Under the pieces are notes generated by a model. It worked only from the letters and a program-made list of their open reading frames with translations. It was not told the DNA's origin and searched no databases. This document shows positions 17,698-26,979 of a stretch of 64,000 nt of DNA, piece after piece. Made by a program: the position numbers and the translations under genes. The stretch spans positions 124,001 through 188,000 of the forward strand of contig NZ_CP011773.1 in the NCBI RefSeq assembly GCF_001021385.1, given 5' to 3'. Positions within the stretch are counted from its first letter, which is position 1. Every line of letters begins with the position of its first letter. Origin of the DNA: Mycobacterium sp. EPa45. GTDB taxonomy: Bacteria > Actinomycetota > Actinomycetes > Mycobacteriales > Mycobacteriaceae.

Positions 17698-18906
17698 TCA
17701 GCCATGCTTGGGCGTCATCACCACCGGGACTGAGCGCGCCACGTGCCACACGCTCATGCCCTTGTCGTCCCAAGTTACGGAGCTGTCCGGCGCCAGGGAG
17801 ATGTCACCGAATCGGGCCAGTATTTCTTCGAACTCGACCCGCAACACCATGCGCGCGAAATGCGAACCCACACATCGGTGCACTCCCCCACCGAATACCA
17901 AGCTGCGATTCTTCGCTCTTCCGACGCGGAAATCGAGTGGGTCGTCGTACTCCGCGGGATCGCGGTTGGCCGCGTCCACCAGGTATGCGACGCGCTGCCC
18001 CGCCTTCAATGCCACGCCATCGATCTCGACATCGGCCGTGCACCGCCGAGGCACGAGATCCACCGGTGGCACGAGCCGAAGATGCTCTTCGATGGCCGCT
18101 TCGATGTCCTCGGGGTGATCTCGAAGTCGTTGCATCAGTTCGTGATCCTCGAGCAGTCGGACAAGAAAGGAACTCGACGCGTTGGTCGTCGTCTCGAATC
18201 CGCCGAACAGCAGCACCATGACGGCGCCGGCCACCTCCTCGTCGCTCAGGCTCCTGCCGTCTTCGACGGTCCCGTGAACGAGCGCGTCGACGACGTCGTC
18301 GTGGCGCCCAGCCGCACGGCGCTCAGCGACGAACGCGAACAGCCACTTCACGAAAGCAGTGTTCGACTCGGTGACATCATGATCCTGTGAGCCGAACAGC
18401 GTCTCCTCGACCCAGCCGCGAGCTCGTTCGAGTACCTCCTCCTGCACGTGCATGAGCAGGCGAAAGGTCAACACCGGCGGCAGTGGCTGAAAGACCCGGG
18501 CCGCGATGTCGAAAGGGTCTCTCGGAATGCCATCGAGGAACTCGGAGATGATGGCACGAGCCTTGGGTTCGTACTCGGCGACCTTCTTGGGACTCAGCCA
18601 GGGATTGATGATGGTGCGAAACTGCCGATGCAGGGGTGGATTGGTGTCCAGGGGCGGCATCGTCAGCGGGAAAGGCTCGACACCGATCCGGACCTCTCGG
18701 CCGACCTCGAAGTTTTGCCAATCCTGCATGACACGCAGGACGGCGCTGTGTTTGGCAAACACGTAGTAGTCGCCACGTGAGTCCACTCCGCGCGCTACCG
18801 GACAACGATCGAGCAGGAAGTCCACCGCCGGGGCGACATTGTGGTGTCCGAGGCGGTTCGGATCGAAACCCTCACGCATCCAGTCGTATTCGGTGGAGCT
18901 GGTCAT
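17698..18906 (-). CDS. Cytochrome P450
   Basis: The 402-residue haem monooxygenase has the I-helix motif FGGFETTTNA near residue 243, the K-helix EEHLR (E-x-x-R) and the haem-binding loop FGGGVHRCVG with Cys345. It is a soluble class I bacterial P450 and needs ferredoxin; a candidate is encoded at 27775. Start ATG 18906 gives a normal N-terminus, MTSSTEYDWM. It sits 28 bp after an ALDH gene and 48 bp before the kinase gene in an operon, so successive oxidation of a methyl or ring carbon by P450 then ALDH is plausible. CYP family number not assigned. Confidence 0.93.
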   Translation of the reverse strand: MTSSTEYDWMREGFDPNRLGHHNVAPAVDFLLDRCPVARGVDSRGDYYVFAKHSAVLRVMQDWQNFEVGREVRIGVEPFPLTMPPLDTNPPLHRQFRTIINPWLSPKKVAEYEPKARAIISEFLDGIPRDPFDIAARVFQPLPPVLTFRLLMHVQEEVLERARGWVEETLFGSQDHDVTESNTAFVKWLFAFVAERRAAGRHDDVVDALVHGTVEDGRSLSDEEVAGAVMVLLFGGFETTTNASSSFLVRLLEDHELMQRLRDHPEDIEAAIEEHLRLVPPVDLVPRRCTADVEIDGVALKAGQRVAYLVDAANRDPAEYDDPLDFRVGRAKNRSLVFGGGVHRCVGSHFARMVLRVEFEEILARFGDISLAPDSSVTWDDKGMSVWHVARSVPVVMTPKHG

Positions 18907-18934
18907 CGCAGCCTCTCTTGTCCCGCACAGTCCC

Positions 18935-20398
18935 CTAGTTGGGTACAGCAATCGTCTTGGGCTCTAAGTACTCGCGGAATCCGTGCACGCCGTTGCGCCG
19001 TCCCAGTCCGCTTTGCTTGAATCCGCCGAACGGACTGTCCAGATGGCTGAAAGGAGCACCGTTGACGCTGACTGTGCCCGTCTTCATCCGCAGGGCGATC
19101 CGTACGGCGCGGTCTTCGTCGGCGCCGCTGACCTCGCCGGAGAGCCCGTAGATGGTGTCATTCGCGATGGCAACCGCTTCGTCGTCCGAGTCATACGGTG
19201 TGACGGTCAGGACAGGCCCGAAGATCTCCTCCTGCGCGACAGTCGAACTGGGATCGACGTCGGTCAACAGAGTCGGTTCCACAAAGAAGCCATCTGTGAG
19301 GTGTGCAGGAATCGAGCCACCCGTGACGAGGGTCCCCCCATCCCGGACACCTTCGGCGATGAGTTGGAGTACTTTGTGACGCTGCTGCTCGCTGATCAGC
19401 GGGCCTTGAACGGTTGCCGGATCCCACGGATCGCCAACGGTGATCGACTCGAGTACCGACCGCAGGATCTCGACACCTTCGGCCATCCGCCGGCGAGGGA
19501 GCAGGATTCGGCTGCGCATGATGCATGCCTGTCCAGACATCACCGCAACGGATGCCGCGCTACGTGGCAGACATGAGCTCAGGTCCGCGTCGTCGAGCAC
19601 AATATGTGCTGACTTTCCGCCCAACTCGAGGATCGATTTCTTGACCGTCGGAGCGGCTGCCGCGAGAATACGCCGGCCGGTCGCGGTTGATCCGGTAAAG
19701 GTGATGACGTCCACCCGTGGGTCAGCGACCAGCGCCGCACCCACTTCATTGGCGTTCGACAGCACGACATTGAAGACACCGGCCGGGATGTCGGTCTTCT
19801 CGGCAATCAGCCGTCCGAGTTCGCTACCGGCCCACGGTGACAATGGAGCCGGCTTGAGAACCACGGCGTTGCCGGCCATCAGGGGCGCCATCGTGTCGGA
19901 GATGTTGAGATAGAACGGCGCGTTCCACGGCGTGATGACACCGACAACGCCCGGCGCGTCGTAGTGAATGAAGTGGCGCGCGGAATTTTGCCCCACCCGC
20001 TTGACCCCATTGTCGACGAGATAGTCGAATTCGCGGCCGAATTCGGCCCAGAAGGCCACCTCGTTGATGGGGCCGTCAATGAGAGCCGGAGTCAGGGAGA
20101 TCGGCGCCCCGACTTCAGTGACCTCGATCTGACGCAGCCGTTCCCGCTCCTCGCGGAGGGCGGCTTCGAGTTGTTTCAGGCAATGATGGCGGAATCCGAC
20201 GTCACGCGACCACTGGCCGCGATCATGAGCGCGTCGGGCCGCCTGCACAGCGCGGGCGACGTCGTGGGCGCTGCCGTCGGCTGCCTGTCCTGCGACGAGG
20301 CCGGTCGCTGGATCAGTGACATCGAAGAGTCCGCCTCCCTCGGCTTCGACTAGTTCACCGTCGATGAGCATGCGCGATTCGCCGGTTGGACGGCTCAT
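18935..20398 (-). CDS. Aldehyde dehydrogenase
   Basis: The 487-residue protein has catalytic Asn159 (ITPWNAPF), Glu258 (LELGGK) and Cys292 (SGQAC), plus FTGSTATG. It is a paralogue of the ALDH at 2274. Its ATG overlaps the TGA of the VOC gene by 4 bp, and the P450 gene follows 28 bp downstream, so all three belong to the operon started by the family B site at 21380. It probably oxidises the aldehyde produced by that P450 or by an alcohol dehydrogenase. Confidence 0.93.
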   Translation of the reverse strand: MSRPTGESRMLIDGELVEAEGGGLFDVTDPATGLVAGQAADGSAHDVARAVQAARRAHDRGQWSRDVGFRHHCLKQLEAALREERERLRQIEVTEVGAPISLTPALIDGPINEVAFWAEFGREFDYLVDNGVKRVGQNSARHFIHYDAPGVVGVITPWNAPFYLNISDTMAPLMAGNAVVLKPAPLSPWAGSELGRLIAEKTDIPAGVFNVVLSNANEVGAALVADPRVDVITFTGSTATGRRILAAAAPTVKKSILELGGKSAHIVLDDADLSSCLPRSAASVAVMSGQACIMRSRILLPRRRMAEGVEILRSVLESITVGDPWDPATVQGPLISEQQRHKVLQLIAEGVRDGGTLVTGGSIPAHLTDGFFVEPTLLTDVDPSSTVAQEEIFGPVLTVTPYDSDDEAVAIANDTIYGLSGEVSGADEDRAVRIALRMKTGTVSVNGAPFSHLDSPFGGFKQSGLGRRNGVHGFREYLEPKTIAVPN

Positions 20399-21291
20399 AT
20401 TGGCGCCCCTGATGTCGTGAATTGGTAGCGGGCTCCGTGACAGTCCTCTGGCGCGGTCCGCACCAGGTCGCCGATACGTTCCGTCTTGATCGACTTGCTC
20501 GCCAGGTAGGCCTGCACACTGTCGAGGTCTTTGACTCTGAACGTCACCGAGTACACCGCGTTATCGCTTGCGGCGACGTAGTCGGCCACATCGGCGGTGG
20601 AGTCGCTCGGTTCAGCCAGTTCTACGACAATGTCGCCCACGCTCAGCCAGGAGGACTTGGCTCCCGGAGTGGAGTCGCTGGTCTCGCCGAACAGCTGGGC
20701 TGACCACAGGCCCGTGAAGATCTCCTGGGTAGCGAGTCTGCTGCGAGTGCCGACGGTCACGTACGCCAGACCTTCGATGCCCAGGGGGTGGGCTGCCCAC
20801 AGCCGCTGCAAGGACGACCATTCTTCGCGCAACCGAGGATCTTCGGCCACCAGGTCGTCGATGAACTCGATGATGAGGCCACCGATGTCACGGGGTCGGG
20901 GAAAGAACCACGTCCGGTCGTTGGCCTGCTGCAGACCACACCGTATGCCGCGGTCGGTCAGGTCCTCGGCCAGTGCGACGACGTCGTCGGACACGAAGCC
21001 GATCGAGTGCAGCCGCTCGCCGTATCGTCCATAGAAGCGGCCGAAGGCTGTTCTGTCGTCGACCGGTATCTCCGGCGCCACTGTTTCCACGCAGTAGTCC
21101 GAAATCATGAGCAGCGAAGCCCAACGTTTCTCTTCAGCCAAGTAGGTGGGTTCGTCGAGACCCAGGAAAACGAGGCCACCGAATACGTCCTCGTACCACG
21201 CGTTGAGCTCGCGGATGTCTGCACTGACGTGGATGACATGGATCAACGCCCCAATCCCGAACGGCCCAGTTTTGCTTGGCTGATGGCGCAC
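20395..21291 (-). CDS. Two-domain VOC (glyoxalase/dioxygenase-fold) protein
   Basis: The product of 298 residues begins at GTG 21291, where AGGAG lies 9 nt upstream; the longer open frame upstream has no coding character. Two vicinal-oxygen-chelate modules can be seen: the first from IGALIHVIHVSADIRELNAWYEDVFGG, the second from IEGLAYVTVGTRSRLATQEIFTGLWSAQLFG. Key potential metal ligands are His in the first strand of module one and Glu in IIEFID. VOC proteins include extradiol dioxygenases, glyoxalases and epimerases. The exact activity is unknown. It is the first gene of the VOC-ALDH-P450-kinase-dehydrogenase operon. Confidence 0.8.
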   Translation of the reverse strand: MRHQPSKTGPFGIGALIHVIHVSADIRELNAWYEDVFGGLVFLGLDEPTYLAEEKRWASLLMISDYCVETVAPEIPVDDRTAFGRFYGRYGERLHSIGFVSDDVVALAEDLTDRGIRCGLQQANDRTWFFPRPRDIGGLIIEFIDDLVAEDPRLREEWSSLQRLWAAHPLGIEGLAYVTVGTRSRLATQEIFTGLWSAQLFGETSDSTPGAKSSWLSVGDIVVELAEPSDSTADVADYVAASDNAVYSVTFRVKDLDSVQAYLASKSIKTERIGDLVRTAPEDCHGARYQFTTSGAPI

Positions 21292-21379
21292 GATGGGGAT
21301 CTCCTGTCGGCAGCGATGAAGACGGAGTGTGGCGATGCGTGACTGACGCCGAGTCCACGGTAACGGCGGAACAGGTCTA

Positions 21380-21395
21380 AAGCAACCAGTTACTT
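21380..21395 (-). promoter_or_regulatory. Family B operator and promoter for the VOC-ALDH-P450 operon
   Basis: The site reads AAGCAACCAGTTACTT on the plus strand (one base off the best palindrome). In the minus direction TTGCTT (21385-21380) is followed after 17 nt by TACCGT (21362-21357), 65 nt before GTG 21291. The operator touches the stop codon of the upstream MaoC gene. Confidence 0.75.
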
Positions 21396-22276
21396 TAGCT
21401 CTGGGGGGCTGGGTTGTACTCGGCCAGTCCATCGTCGAGCACCGTTCGGGGGTTTGATCCGTCTTCCGGCGAAGCTTCGGTGCGGAAGACTGCTGTGCCC
21501 GACCCCAGCGCCCAGATGGACGTGAAGAGAGTTTCACCCGGATAAACCGGGGAGGTAAACCGCGATGACATCGAGGTGATGTTGGAAGCGTCTCCGCCGC
21601 CGACGGTGGCGACGAGCGCCCGGCCCGCCACGCCATATGTGCATAAGCCGTGCAGGATCGGTACGGTGAACCCGGCCATCTGGCTGGCGAACCACGGGTC
21701 GCTGTGCAGTGGGTTGCGGTCGCCCGAAAGGCGATAGATCAGCGCCTGATCCTCTCGCGTGGACAACCCGACTCGCCAATCCGGCGCACGATCCGGCGGC
21801 TGTGGCGCCTGCGGGCGGCCGCCGGCAGGCCCGCCGAACCCGCCGGCGCCGCGGATGACCGCCGTCATCTCGGATTCCGCGACGAGTTGGCCGGTGTCCG
21901 GATCGACTCCGGTGGATCGGAATACGACGATCGCGTTCTTGGACGGGCCCTTGTCTTGCAGATCGGCGACCTCAGAGACCACGTGGAGCCTACCCGCTGC
22001 AGGCAATGGCGAGAACAGGCGGATTTGCTGCGAGCCATGGAGCAACTTGCTCATGTCGAACGTCCCGATCATATCGACCGCACCCCACGACGGACATGCG
22101 ATCACGGCGAATGTCGGAAGGACTTGCTGTTGGATCCCGTGACTGTTCTCGGTGGTGAAGGCCAGATCATCGACGCCACAACCGACGCCCAAGGCATAAA
22201 GCAACGTCTCACGGTCGGTCCACTCGATGAGCTTGGGTTCGGTCCGTCGCCCGATCGAATTGGGGTCAAGCGCCAT
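21395..22276 (-). CDS. MaoC-like enoyl-CoA hydratase
   Basis: This 293-residue double hot-dog protein resembles the type 2 enoyl-CoA hydratases of sterol catabolism (HSD4B/Rv3538 type). The hydratase-2 motif YRLSGDRNPLHSDP, with catalytic Asp and His, is present near residue 185, and ILHGLCTYG follows. A close relative is encoded at 31042. It probably hydrates an enoyl-CoA to the (3R)-hydroxy form, matching the HSD17B4-like SDR at 11475. ATG 22276 lies 46 nt after the TACCGT -10 box of a divergent family B promoter. Confidence 0.92.
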   Translation of the reverse strand: MALDPNSIGRRTEPKLIEWTDRETLLYALGVGCGVDDLAFTTENSHGIQQQVLPTFAVIACPSWGAVDMIGTFDMSKLLHGSQQIRLFSPLPAAGRLHVVSEVADLQDKGPSKNAIVVFRSTGVDPDTGQLVAESEMTAVIRGAGGFGGPAGGRPQAPQPPDRAPDWRVGLSTREDQALIYRLSGDRNPLHSDPWFASQMAGFTVPILHGLCTYGVAGRALVATVGGGDASNITSMSSRFTSPVYPGETLFTSIWALGSGTAVFRTEASPEDGSNPRTVLDDGLAEYNPAPQS

Positions 22277-22345
22277 CGGTCAGTCCTTCCGCCGGGTCGC
22301 CATGCATGCGCTGGCGCCGGTGACGGTACTTCGTCGGCGTGTATA

Positions 22346-22361
22346 AAGCAACTAGTTACTT
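22346..22361. promoter_or_regulatory. Family B operator with divergent promoters
   Basis: The palindrome AAGCAACTAGTTACTT separates the MaoC gene (minus) from an acyl-CoA dehydrogenase gene (plus). Plus: TTGACG (22360-22365), 17 nt, TAGGTT (22383-22388). Minus: TTGCTT (22351-22346), 17 nt, TACCGT (22328-22323). The geometry matches the 13752 site. Confidence 0.75.
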
Positions 22362-22443
22362 GACGCAGATGTAAGCGCGTCGTAGGTTGCGATCGGTGCA
22401 GACTCGCACGCCCCGGGCCGGGACGAACCTTTGAGGAGCGGCA

Positions 22444-23592
22444 TTGGAACGCAACATCTTCGAACCGGAACACGTCCAGTTTCGGGCCACCGCCAAGGCC
22501 TACTTCGAGCAGGTGTGCGTCCCGCATGCCGAGGAATGGGAACGTCGCGGATACGTCGATCGAGAAGCGTGGGTAACGGCGGGCGAGCTTGGGTTGCTCG
22601 GCTGGCAGATGCCTGTCGAGTACGGGGGCGCAGGCATCGACGATTTTCGTCTGAATGCGATCGTCAACGAAGAATCCTGGCTGACCGGATCTATCGGCAT
22701 GGGGTTCGGAATTCAGAACGACATTGTGGCGGGTTACCTTCGTGATCTCACGACCGACGAGCAGAAGCAGCGATGGCTCCCCGGGTTCACTTCTGGCGAA
22801 CTCATCACCGCGATTGCCATGTCGGAGCCCGGGGTGGGCTCTGACGTCGGACAGCTCACGACATCGGCACGTCGCGCCGGGTCAGACTTCATCGTCAATG
22901 GTGTGAAGACGTTCATATCCAACGGATTGCTCGCCGATCTCGTTCTCGTCGCGTGCCGAACCAACCCCGACGCAGAAAAGCCACACAAGGGGATAAGCCT
23001 GCTGGTGGTCGAGGATGGAATGCCGGGCTTCAGCCGAGGCCGAAAGCTCGACAAGATCGGCACGCGAGCTGCCGATACCGCCGAGCTCATCTTCGACGAC
23101 GTCGTTGTACCCGCCAGCAACGTGGTCGGCGAGCTGAATATGGGCTTCTACTACTTGATGCGGAACCTACCGTCTGAACGCCTGGGCATCGCGATACACG
23201 CGGCGGCGCAGGCGCGTCGGGCTTTGGATCTGACCAAGCCGTATGCGCGTGACCGTCAAGCCTTTGGCCAGTCCATTGGGACATTTCAGGTCAACCGACA
23301 CGCTCTGGCGGCGATGCACGTCGAGTTGAACGTCCTGCAGACCTACGTCGATCAGTGCATTTTGGCGGTCAACGCGGGGCAACTCACTGCGGACGAGGCG
23401 GCCGGCGCAAAATGGTGGGCGAGCGAAACCCACTGGCGCATCATCGATCGCTGCCTCCAGATGCATGGTGGCTACGGCTATATGAACGAATATGAAATCG
23501 CACGACTCTGGCGCGACTCACGGGCACAGCGCATCTGGGGCGGCACCAATGAAATCATGTTGGACATCGTCGGGAAAGGCTTGGGTTTCTAA
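22444..23592 (+). CDS. Acyl-CoA dehydrogenase
   Basis: The 382-residue flavoprotein has IAMSEPGVGSDVGQL near residue 121, INGVKTFISNG-type segment (VNGVKTFISNGLLADL) near 151 and the C-terminal MHGGYGYMNEYEIARLWRD then IWGGTNEIM. The GGT in place of YEGT is the form seen in long-chain and isovaleryl-type enzymes, where the base lies elsewhere. The start is TTG 22444 with GAGGAG 4-9 nt upstream. It is transcribed alone from the divergent family B promoter and ends just before a hairpin at 23616. Confidence 0.9.
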   Translation: MERNIFEPEHVQFRATAKAYFEQVCVPHAEEWERRGYVDREAWVTAGELGLLGWQMPVEYGGAGIDDFRLNAIVNEESWLTGSIGMGFGIQNDIVAGYLRDLTTDEQKQRWLPGFTSGELITAIAMSEPGVGSDVGQLTTSARRAGSDFIVNGVKTFISNGLLADLVLVACRTNPDAEKPHKGISLLVVEDGMPGFSRGRKLDKIGTRAADTAELIFDDVVVPASNVVGELNMGFYYLMRNLPSERLGIAIHAAAQARRALDLTKPYARDRQAFGQSIGTFQVNRHALAAMHVELNVLQTYVDQCILAVNAGQLTADEAAGAKWWASETHWRIIDRCLQMHGGYGYMNEYEIARLWRDSRAQRIWGGTNEIMLDIVGKGLGF

Positions 23593-23615
23593 CGCCCGGA
23601 CGTCATGCGTTCGCA

Positions 23616-23639
23616 GCGTGACCAGATAAATGGTCGCGT
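23616..23639 (+). terminator. Hairpin terminator after acyl-CoA dehydrogenase
   Basis: CGTGACCA (23617-23624) pairs with TGGTCGCG (23631-23638) around the loop GATAAA, with one G-T wobble. It begins 24 nt after the stop codon of the dehydrogenase gene and lies in the 253-bp gap before the convergent thiolase gene. No U-tract follows. Confidence 0.5.
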
Positions 23640-23845
23640 GGATTCGTGGTCGAGCCTGTGAGGCACTCCTTCTCTGCCCCAACGGTTTTAGTCTCGCATG
23701 TCGGGCATCAGTCGACGGCGTCGGCAGGCACGTACGCGCGACGTTGTGCTGCACAGCTTGACCCGTGCCGACCACCTGCGGTCGGCCAGATCGCGAGTGC
23801 AGCGACACACGCTGCGCAGGACGTTCGCCGCGCCACCGCCGGCTG

Positions 23846-25060
23846 CTAAGCGGCGGACTTCTCCAAAATGTGTACGCCGCAGGCAGACCCGAGGCCGATG
23901 ACGTGCGCCAGGCCCACACGCGCGCCCGGGATTTGGCGGTCACCGGCTTCGCCACGCAAATGGTGGCAAACCTCCCACACGTTGGCGATACCCGTGGCCG
24001 CAACCGGGTGACCCTTGGACTCCAGACCACCGGAGACGTTCACCGGTGTCGTCCCGTCGCGCCAGGTTGCACCAGAGTTGAAAAAGTCGACGGCTCCGCC
24101 CTCTTGGCACAGCATGAGATTGTCGTAGTGCACGAGCTCGGCGGTGGCGAAACAATCGTGCAGCTCAACCAGGTCGAGGTCGTCGGGCCCCACCCCGGCC
24201 TGCTCGTAGGCTTGCCGGGCGGCGTTGCGCGTAAGGGTGCTGATATTCGGCAACACCTGGCAGGCTTCCTCCCAGGGATCGGTGGTCAACACCGAGGCAG
24301 AGATTTTGACCGCACGACGTTGCTGGGCCAGGGAGAGAGTTTTGAGCTTTCGTCCGCTGACGATGATCGCCGCAGCGGCGCCGTCACAGTTGGCTGAGCA
24401 CATCGGGCGGGTGTTGGGGTAAGCGATCATGACGTCATTCATGATTTCGTCCACGGTGTAACGCTTCTGGTACGCCGACAGCGGATTGAGCGTGGAGTGG
24501 GCGTGATTCTTCTCCGAGATCCGCGCGAACAGCTCGAATGACGTTCCGCCGTACCGGTGACCGTACTGCATCCCTATCTGGGCGAAGACGCCAGGCATGT
24601 TCTTCGTGGTGCCGATGCGGCCTTCTATGTCCGCTACGCTGCCGTAGCGCCCAGTGGGAACCCAGGCGTTGCCCGACGTGTCCGGCCCGGGATTGACCAG
24701 CAGACCAAGCCCCGCGAGCTTCTCGACACCGACCGCAAGGCCCATGTCGGCTTCGCCCGCTTTCAGCGCCATGATGACAGTGCGCAGGGCGGTCGCACCG
24801 GTGGCACAAGCATTCGCCACGTTGAACACCGGTATGCCGGTCTGACCGACCTGCTTTTGGACTTCTTGGCCGAAAGCTACGCTACCGCCCATCAGATTGC
24901 CCGCCGCCATGACGCCGACGTCGCGCATGGATGCGCCACCATCTGCCAATGCATCTGAGATCGCTGAAGCTGCGAGGTCGATGGTGTCTTTGTCCGGGTG
25001 TTTACCGAACTTCGTCATCGCTATACCGAGGACGTAGACGGCATCGTTGTTAATTGTCAT
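23846..25060 (-). CDS. Thiolase (SCP2/lipid-transfer type)
   Basis: This 404-residue thiolase has the nucleophile Cys85 in ANACATGAT, the catalytic His351 in SKGHPVAATG and the second Cys394 in GLGSACG, so unlike the 14262 protein it keeps the full thiolase active site. It should cleave a beta-ketoacyl-CoA with CoA. The DUF35 gene lies 11 bp upstream in the same operon, which suggests a thiolase-DUF35 complex as in other actinobacterial acyl-CoA pathways. ATG 25060 is the start. Confidence 0.93.
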   Translation of the reverse strand: MTINNDAVYVLGIAMTKFGKHPDKDTIDLAASAISDALADGGASMRDVGVMAAGNLMGGSVAFGQEVQKQVGQTGIPVFNVANACATGATALRTVIMALKAGEADMGLAVGVEKLAGLGLLVNPGPDTSGNAWVPTGRYGSVADIEGRIGTTKNMPGVFAQIGMQYGHRYGGTSFELFARISEKNHAHSTLNPLSAYQKRYTVDEIMNDVMIAYPNTRPMCSANCDGAAAAIIVSGRKLKTLSLAQQRRAVKISASVLTTDPWEEACQVLPNISTLTRNAARQAYEQAGVGPDDLDLVELHDCFATAELVHYDNLMLCQEGGAVDFFNSGATWRDGTTPVNVSGGLESKGHPVAATGIANVWEVCHHLRGEAGDRQIPGARVGLAHVIGLGSACGVHILEKSAA

Positions 25061-25071
25061 ATGTGCTCCCC

Positions 25072-25473
25072 CTAGGTCGTAATGGGTGCGAAACCGAAGC
25101 CGACGGCCTCGGTTCCCTCGTCGTCGGTGCCCAGCGATGTGAGCGCGAGCTGGACCTTCATGCCGGTGGAGATCACATCCGGATCTGGTTCTACGCCAAC
25201 GAGGTTGGCGGAGACAGCGGTGCCCGCGCAGTCGATCACCGCGGCGACGAACGGAACTTCGATACCGGGTGCAGCGGTGCGGACGATGGTGAACGTCTCC
25301 ACGATCCCTTCAGTGGGAACGTCGCGTGTGACAAATTCTGACGTGAAGCACGCCGCGCAGGAGTTGCGACGTCCGAAGAAACGAGCCCCACACGACGCGC
25401 ACTCGACAACAACGAGGTGCGGGTTGGCCCCGAGCACGAGGTAGTCAACGAGGGGAATTTGATTGCCGGACAA
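25072..25473 (-). CDS. DUF35 zinc-ribbon/OB-fold protein
   Basis: The 133-residue protein has a zinc ribbon CASC, 10 residues, CAAC (near residues 25-41) followed by the OB-fold region beginning GIVETFTIVRTA. It is the partner type of the thiolase encoded 11 bp downstream, and follows the CoA-transferase by 45 bp. The two DUF35 proteins in this window are clearly diverged from each other, so each probably serves its own thiolase-fold partner. Confidence 0.9.
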   Translation of the reverse strand: MSGNQIPLVDYLVLGANPHLVVVECASCGARFFGRRNSCAACFTSEFVTRDVPTEGIVETFTIVRTAAPGIEVPFVAAVIDCAGTAVSANLVGVEPDPDVISTGMKVQLALTSLGTDDEGTEAVGFGFAPITT

Positions 25474-25518
25474 CGTTTCATCCTTCCTGGGCTCTGACGA
25501 CGGTTCGGGTGAGATGCA

Positions 25519-26733
25519 TCAGAGAATTGCGCCTGCAGTCTTTTCGTCTTCGAGTTCGTCCCAGGTCAGTCCCAGTTCGAGCAGAACTTCCTCGGTGTGC
25601 TGACCGTGTTCGGGCGCGCGCACCAGTTCGGCCGGTCTCTCGTCGAACTGCACCGGGTTCGCGACTAGCGTGAACGGCGTACCACTGCCGGATTGCACGG
25701 AGGGAAGATAGCCGTTGGCCACCACTTGCGGATCGTCGAAGAGCTCCTGAGGGACCTGGTAGACCGACCACAGGAAATCGGTACCGGCGAAGAAGGTTTT
25801 CCATTCATCGAGGGTGCGCGCGGCGAAGACATCGTCGAGTTGTGCAATGCACTCGCGACGGTTGGTGTAGCGGGAACTGCTGTCGTGAAACCGAGGATCC
25901 TCGACCAGCTCACCACGGCCCACCCCCTCGCAGAAGGGCTTCCAGAAACGATCCGACTGGAACATTCCGAGAATAATGATCCGGCCGTCTGCGGTGCGGT
26001 AATTGTTGGCCAGCGGGTTGGGCGCTTCTTCTCGCGGGAACCGAAGCACCTCATCGAGGTGCTGTCCGCCGATGATGTCGAAGCCGATGGTCCACATCGC
26101 GCAGTTGAGCAGCGAAACATCAACTGTAGGAACGGCACCCGTACGTTCCCGGCCTAACAGTGCCGCGGCGATGCCACCTGCCAACATCATCCCGCTCGGC
26201 ATGTCACCGATGCCGGCCCGATGTGGTGCCGGCCAGCCGTCCGGATCTGTCCGAAGTACCTCTGCGATACCGCTGCGCGCCCAGAAGGACGTCGTATCGA
26301 ATCCGCCAACATCGGCATCTGGCCCCTGGCTGCCCTGCCCGTGGCCGCGTGCGTAGATGATGCGCGGGTTGCACTCACGCACCTCATCGACGTCGATTCC
26401 CAGCCGCTTACGCGCTCCTGGCAACATGTTGGTGAGCAAGACGTCCGAGGATTGGATAAGACGGTTCAGCAGCCGGCGCCCCCGCGGATTGGCGACATCG
26501 AGGCCGACACTGCGCTTCCCTCGGTTGACCTGCTCGACGAGGAAGTTGACCTCGGGCTGGGTGTCGACTCCCATCGCGGTAACCGACAGCATCCCCCTCA
26601 TGGGGTCGCCAGTGAGCGGGTGTTCGATCTTGACTACGTCGGCGCCCCAGTCGGCCAGAACCGCGCCAGCGGCGGGAACAAAGCCGAACGAGGCGACTTC
26701 GAGAACCCGTATGCCGGTGAGAAAGCCGGTCAT
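25519..26733 (-). CDS. Family III CoA-transferase (CaiB/BaiF)
   Basis: The 404-residue enzyme moves CoA between acyl groups. Typical elements are GIRVLEVASFGFVPAAGAVLADWGADVVKIE (split across the first strand-helix pair, residues 7-36), GDPMRG, and the likely catalytic Asp146 in GGFDTTSFWARSG. ATG 26733 is preferred over GTG 26742 because AGCAGG lies 8 nt upstream. It is a paralogue of the transferase at 43537. It is first in the operon with DUF35 and thiolase, after a 164-nt leader from the family B promoter at 26897-26926. Confidence 0.92.
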   Translation of the reverse strand: MTGFLTGIRVLEVASFGFVPAAGAVLADWGADVVKIEHPLTGDPMRGMLSVTAMGVDTQPEVNFLVEQVNRGKRSVGLDVANPRGRRLLNRLIQSSDVLLTNMLPGARKRLGIDVDEVRECNPRIIYARGHGQGSQGPDADVGGFDTTSFWARSGIAEVLRTDPDGWPAPHRAGIGDMPSGMMLAGGIAAALLGRERTGAVPTVDVSLLNCAMWTIGFDIIGGQHLDEVLRFPREEAPNPLANNYRTADGRIIILGMFQSDRFWKPFCEGVGRGELVEDPRFHDSSSRYTNRRECIAQLDDVFAARTLDEWKTFFAGTDFLWSVYQVPQELFDDPQVVANGYLPSVQSGSGTPFTLVANPVQFDERPAELVRAPEHGQHTEEVLLELGLTWDELEDEKTAGAIL

Positions 26734-26925
26734 CGGCGACACCTGCTCGGCACCTGCCGGTTCGGCGTGCGCGCTATCAAAGCCGACGTCGCCGTGCGGT
26801 CATTGCAAATTTGCATCACCTCATCGCCTTCCACCGGGTGCGTCTGTCGACGAGTTCGGTCGGCAGCCACCGTTTCGGCGAGCAGCCCGAAATGTGATGC
26901 TAGATTGCGCCCGGCTCGTGTGTCA

Positions 26926-26941
26926 AAGTAACTAGTTATTT
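26926..26941 (-). promoter_or_regulatory. Family B operator and promoter for CoA-transferase operon
   Basis: The site is AAGTAACTAGTTATTT. Reading minus, TTGACA (26926-26921) overlaps its edge and is followed after 18 nt by TAGCAT (26902-26897). It lies between the stop of the TetR gene (26980) and the CoA-transferase start. Confidence 0.7.
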
Positions 26942-26979
26942 GGCCGATCCGCCGGCGGCGGCGACACCGGGGTGCGTGC

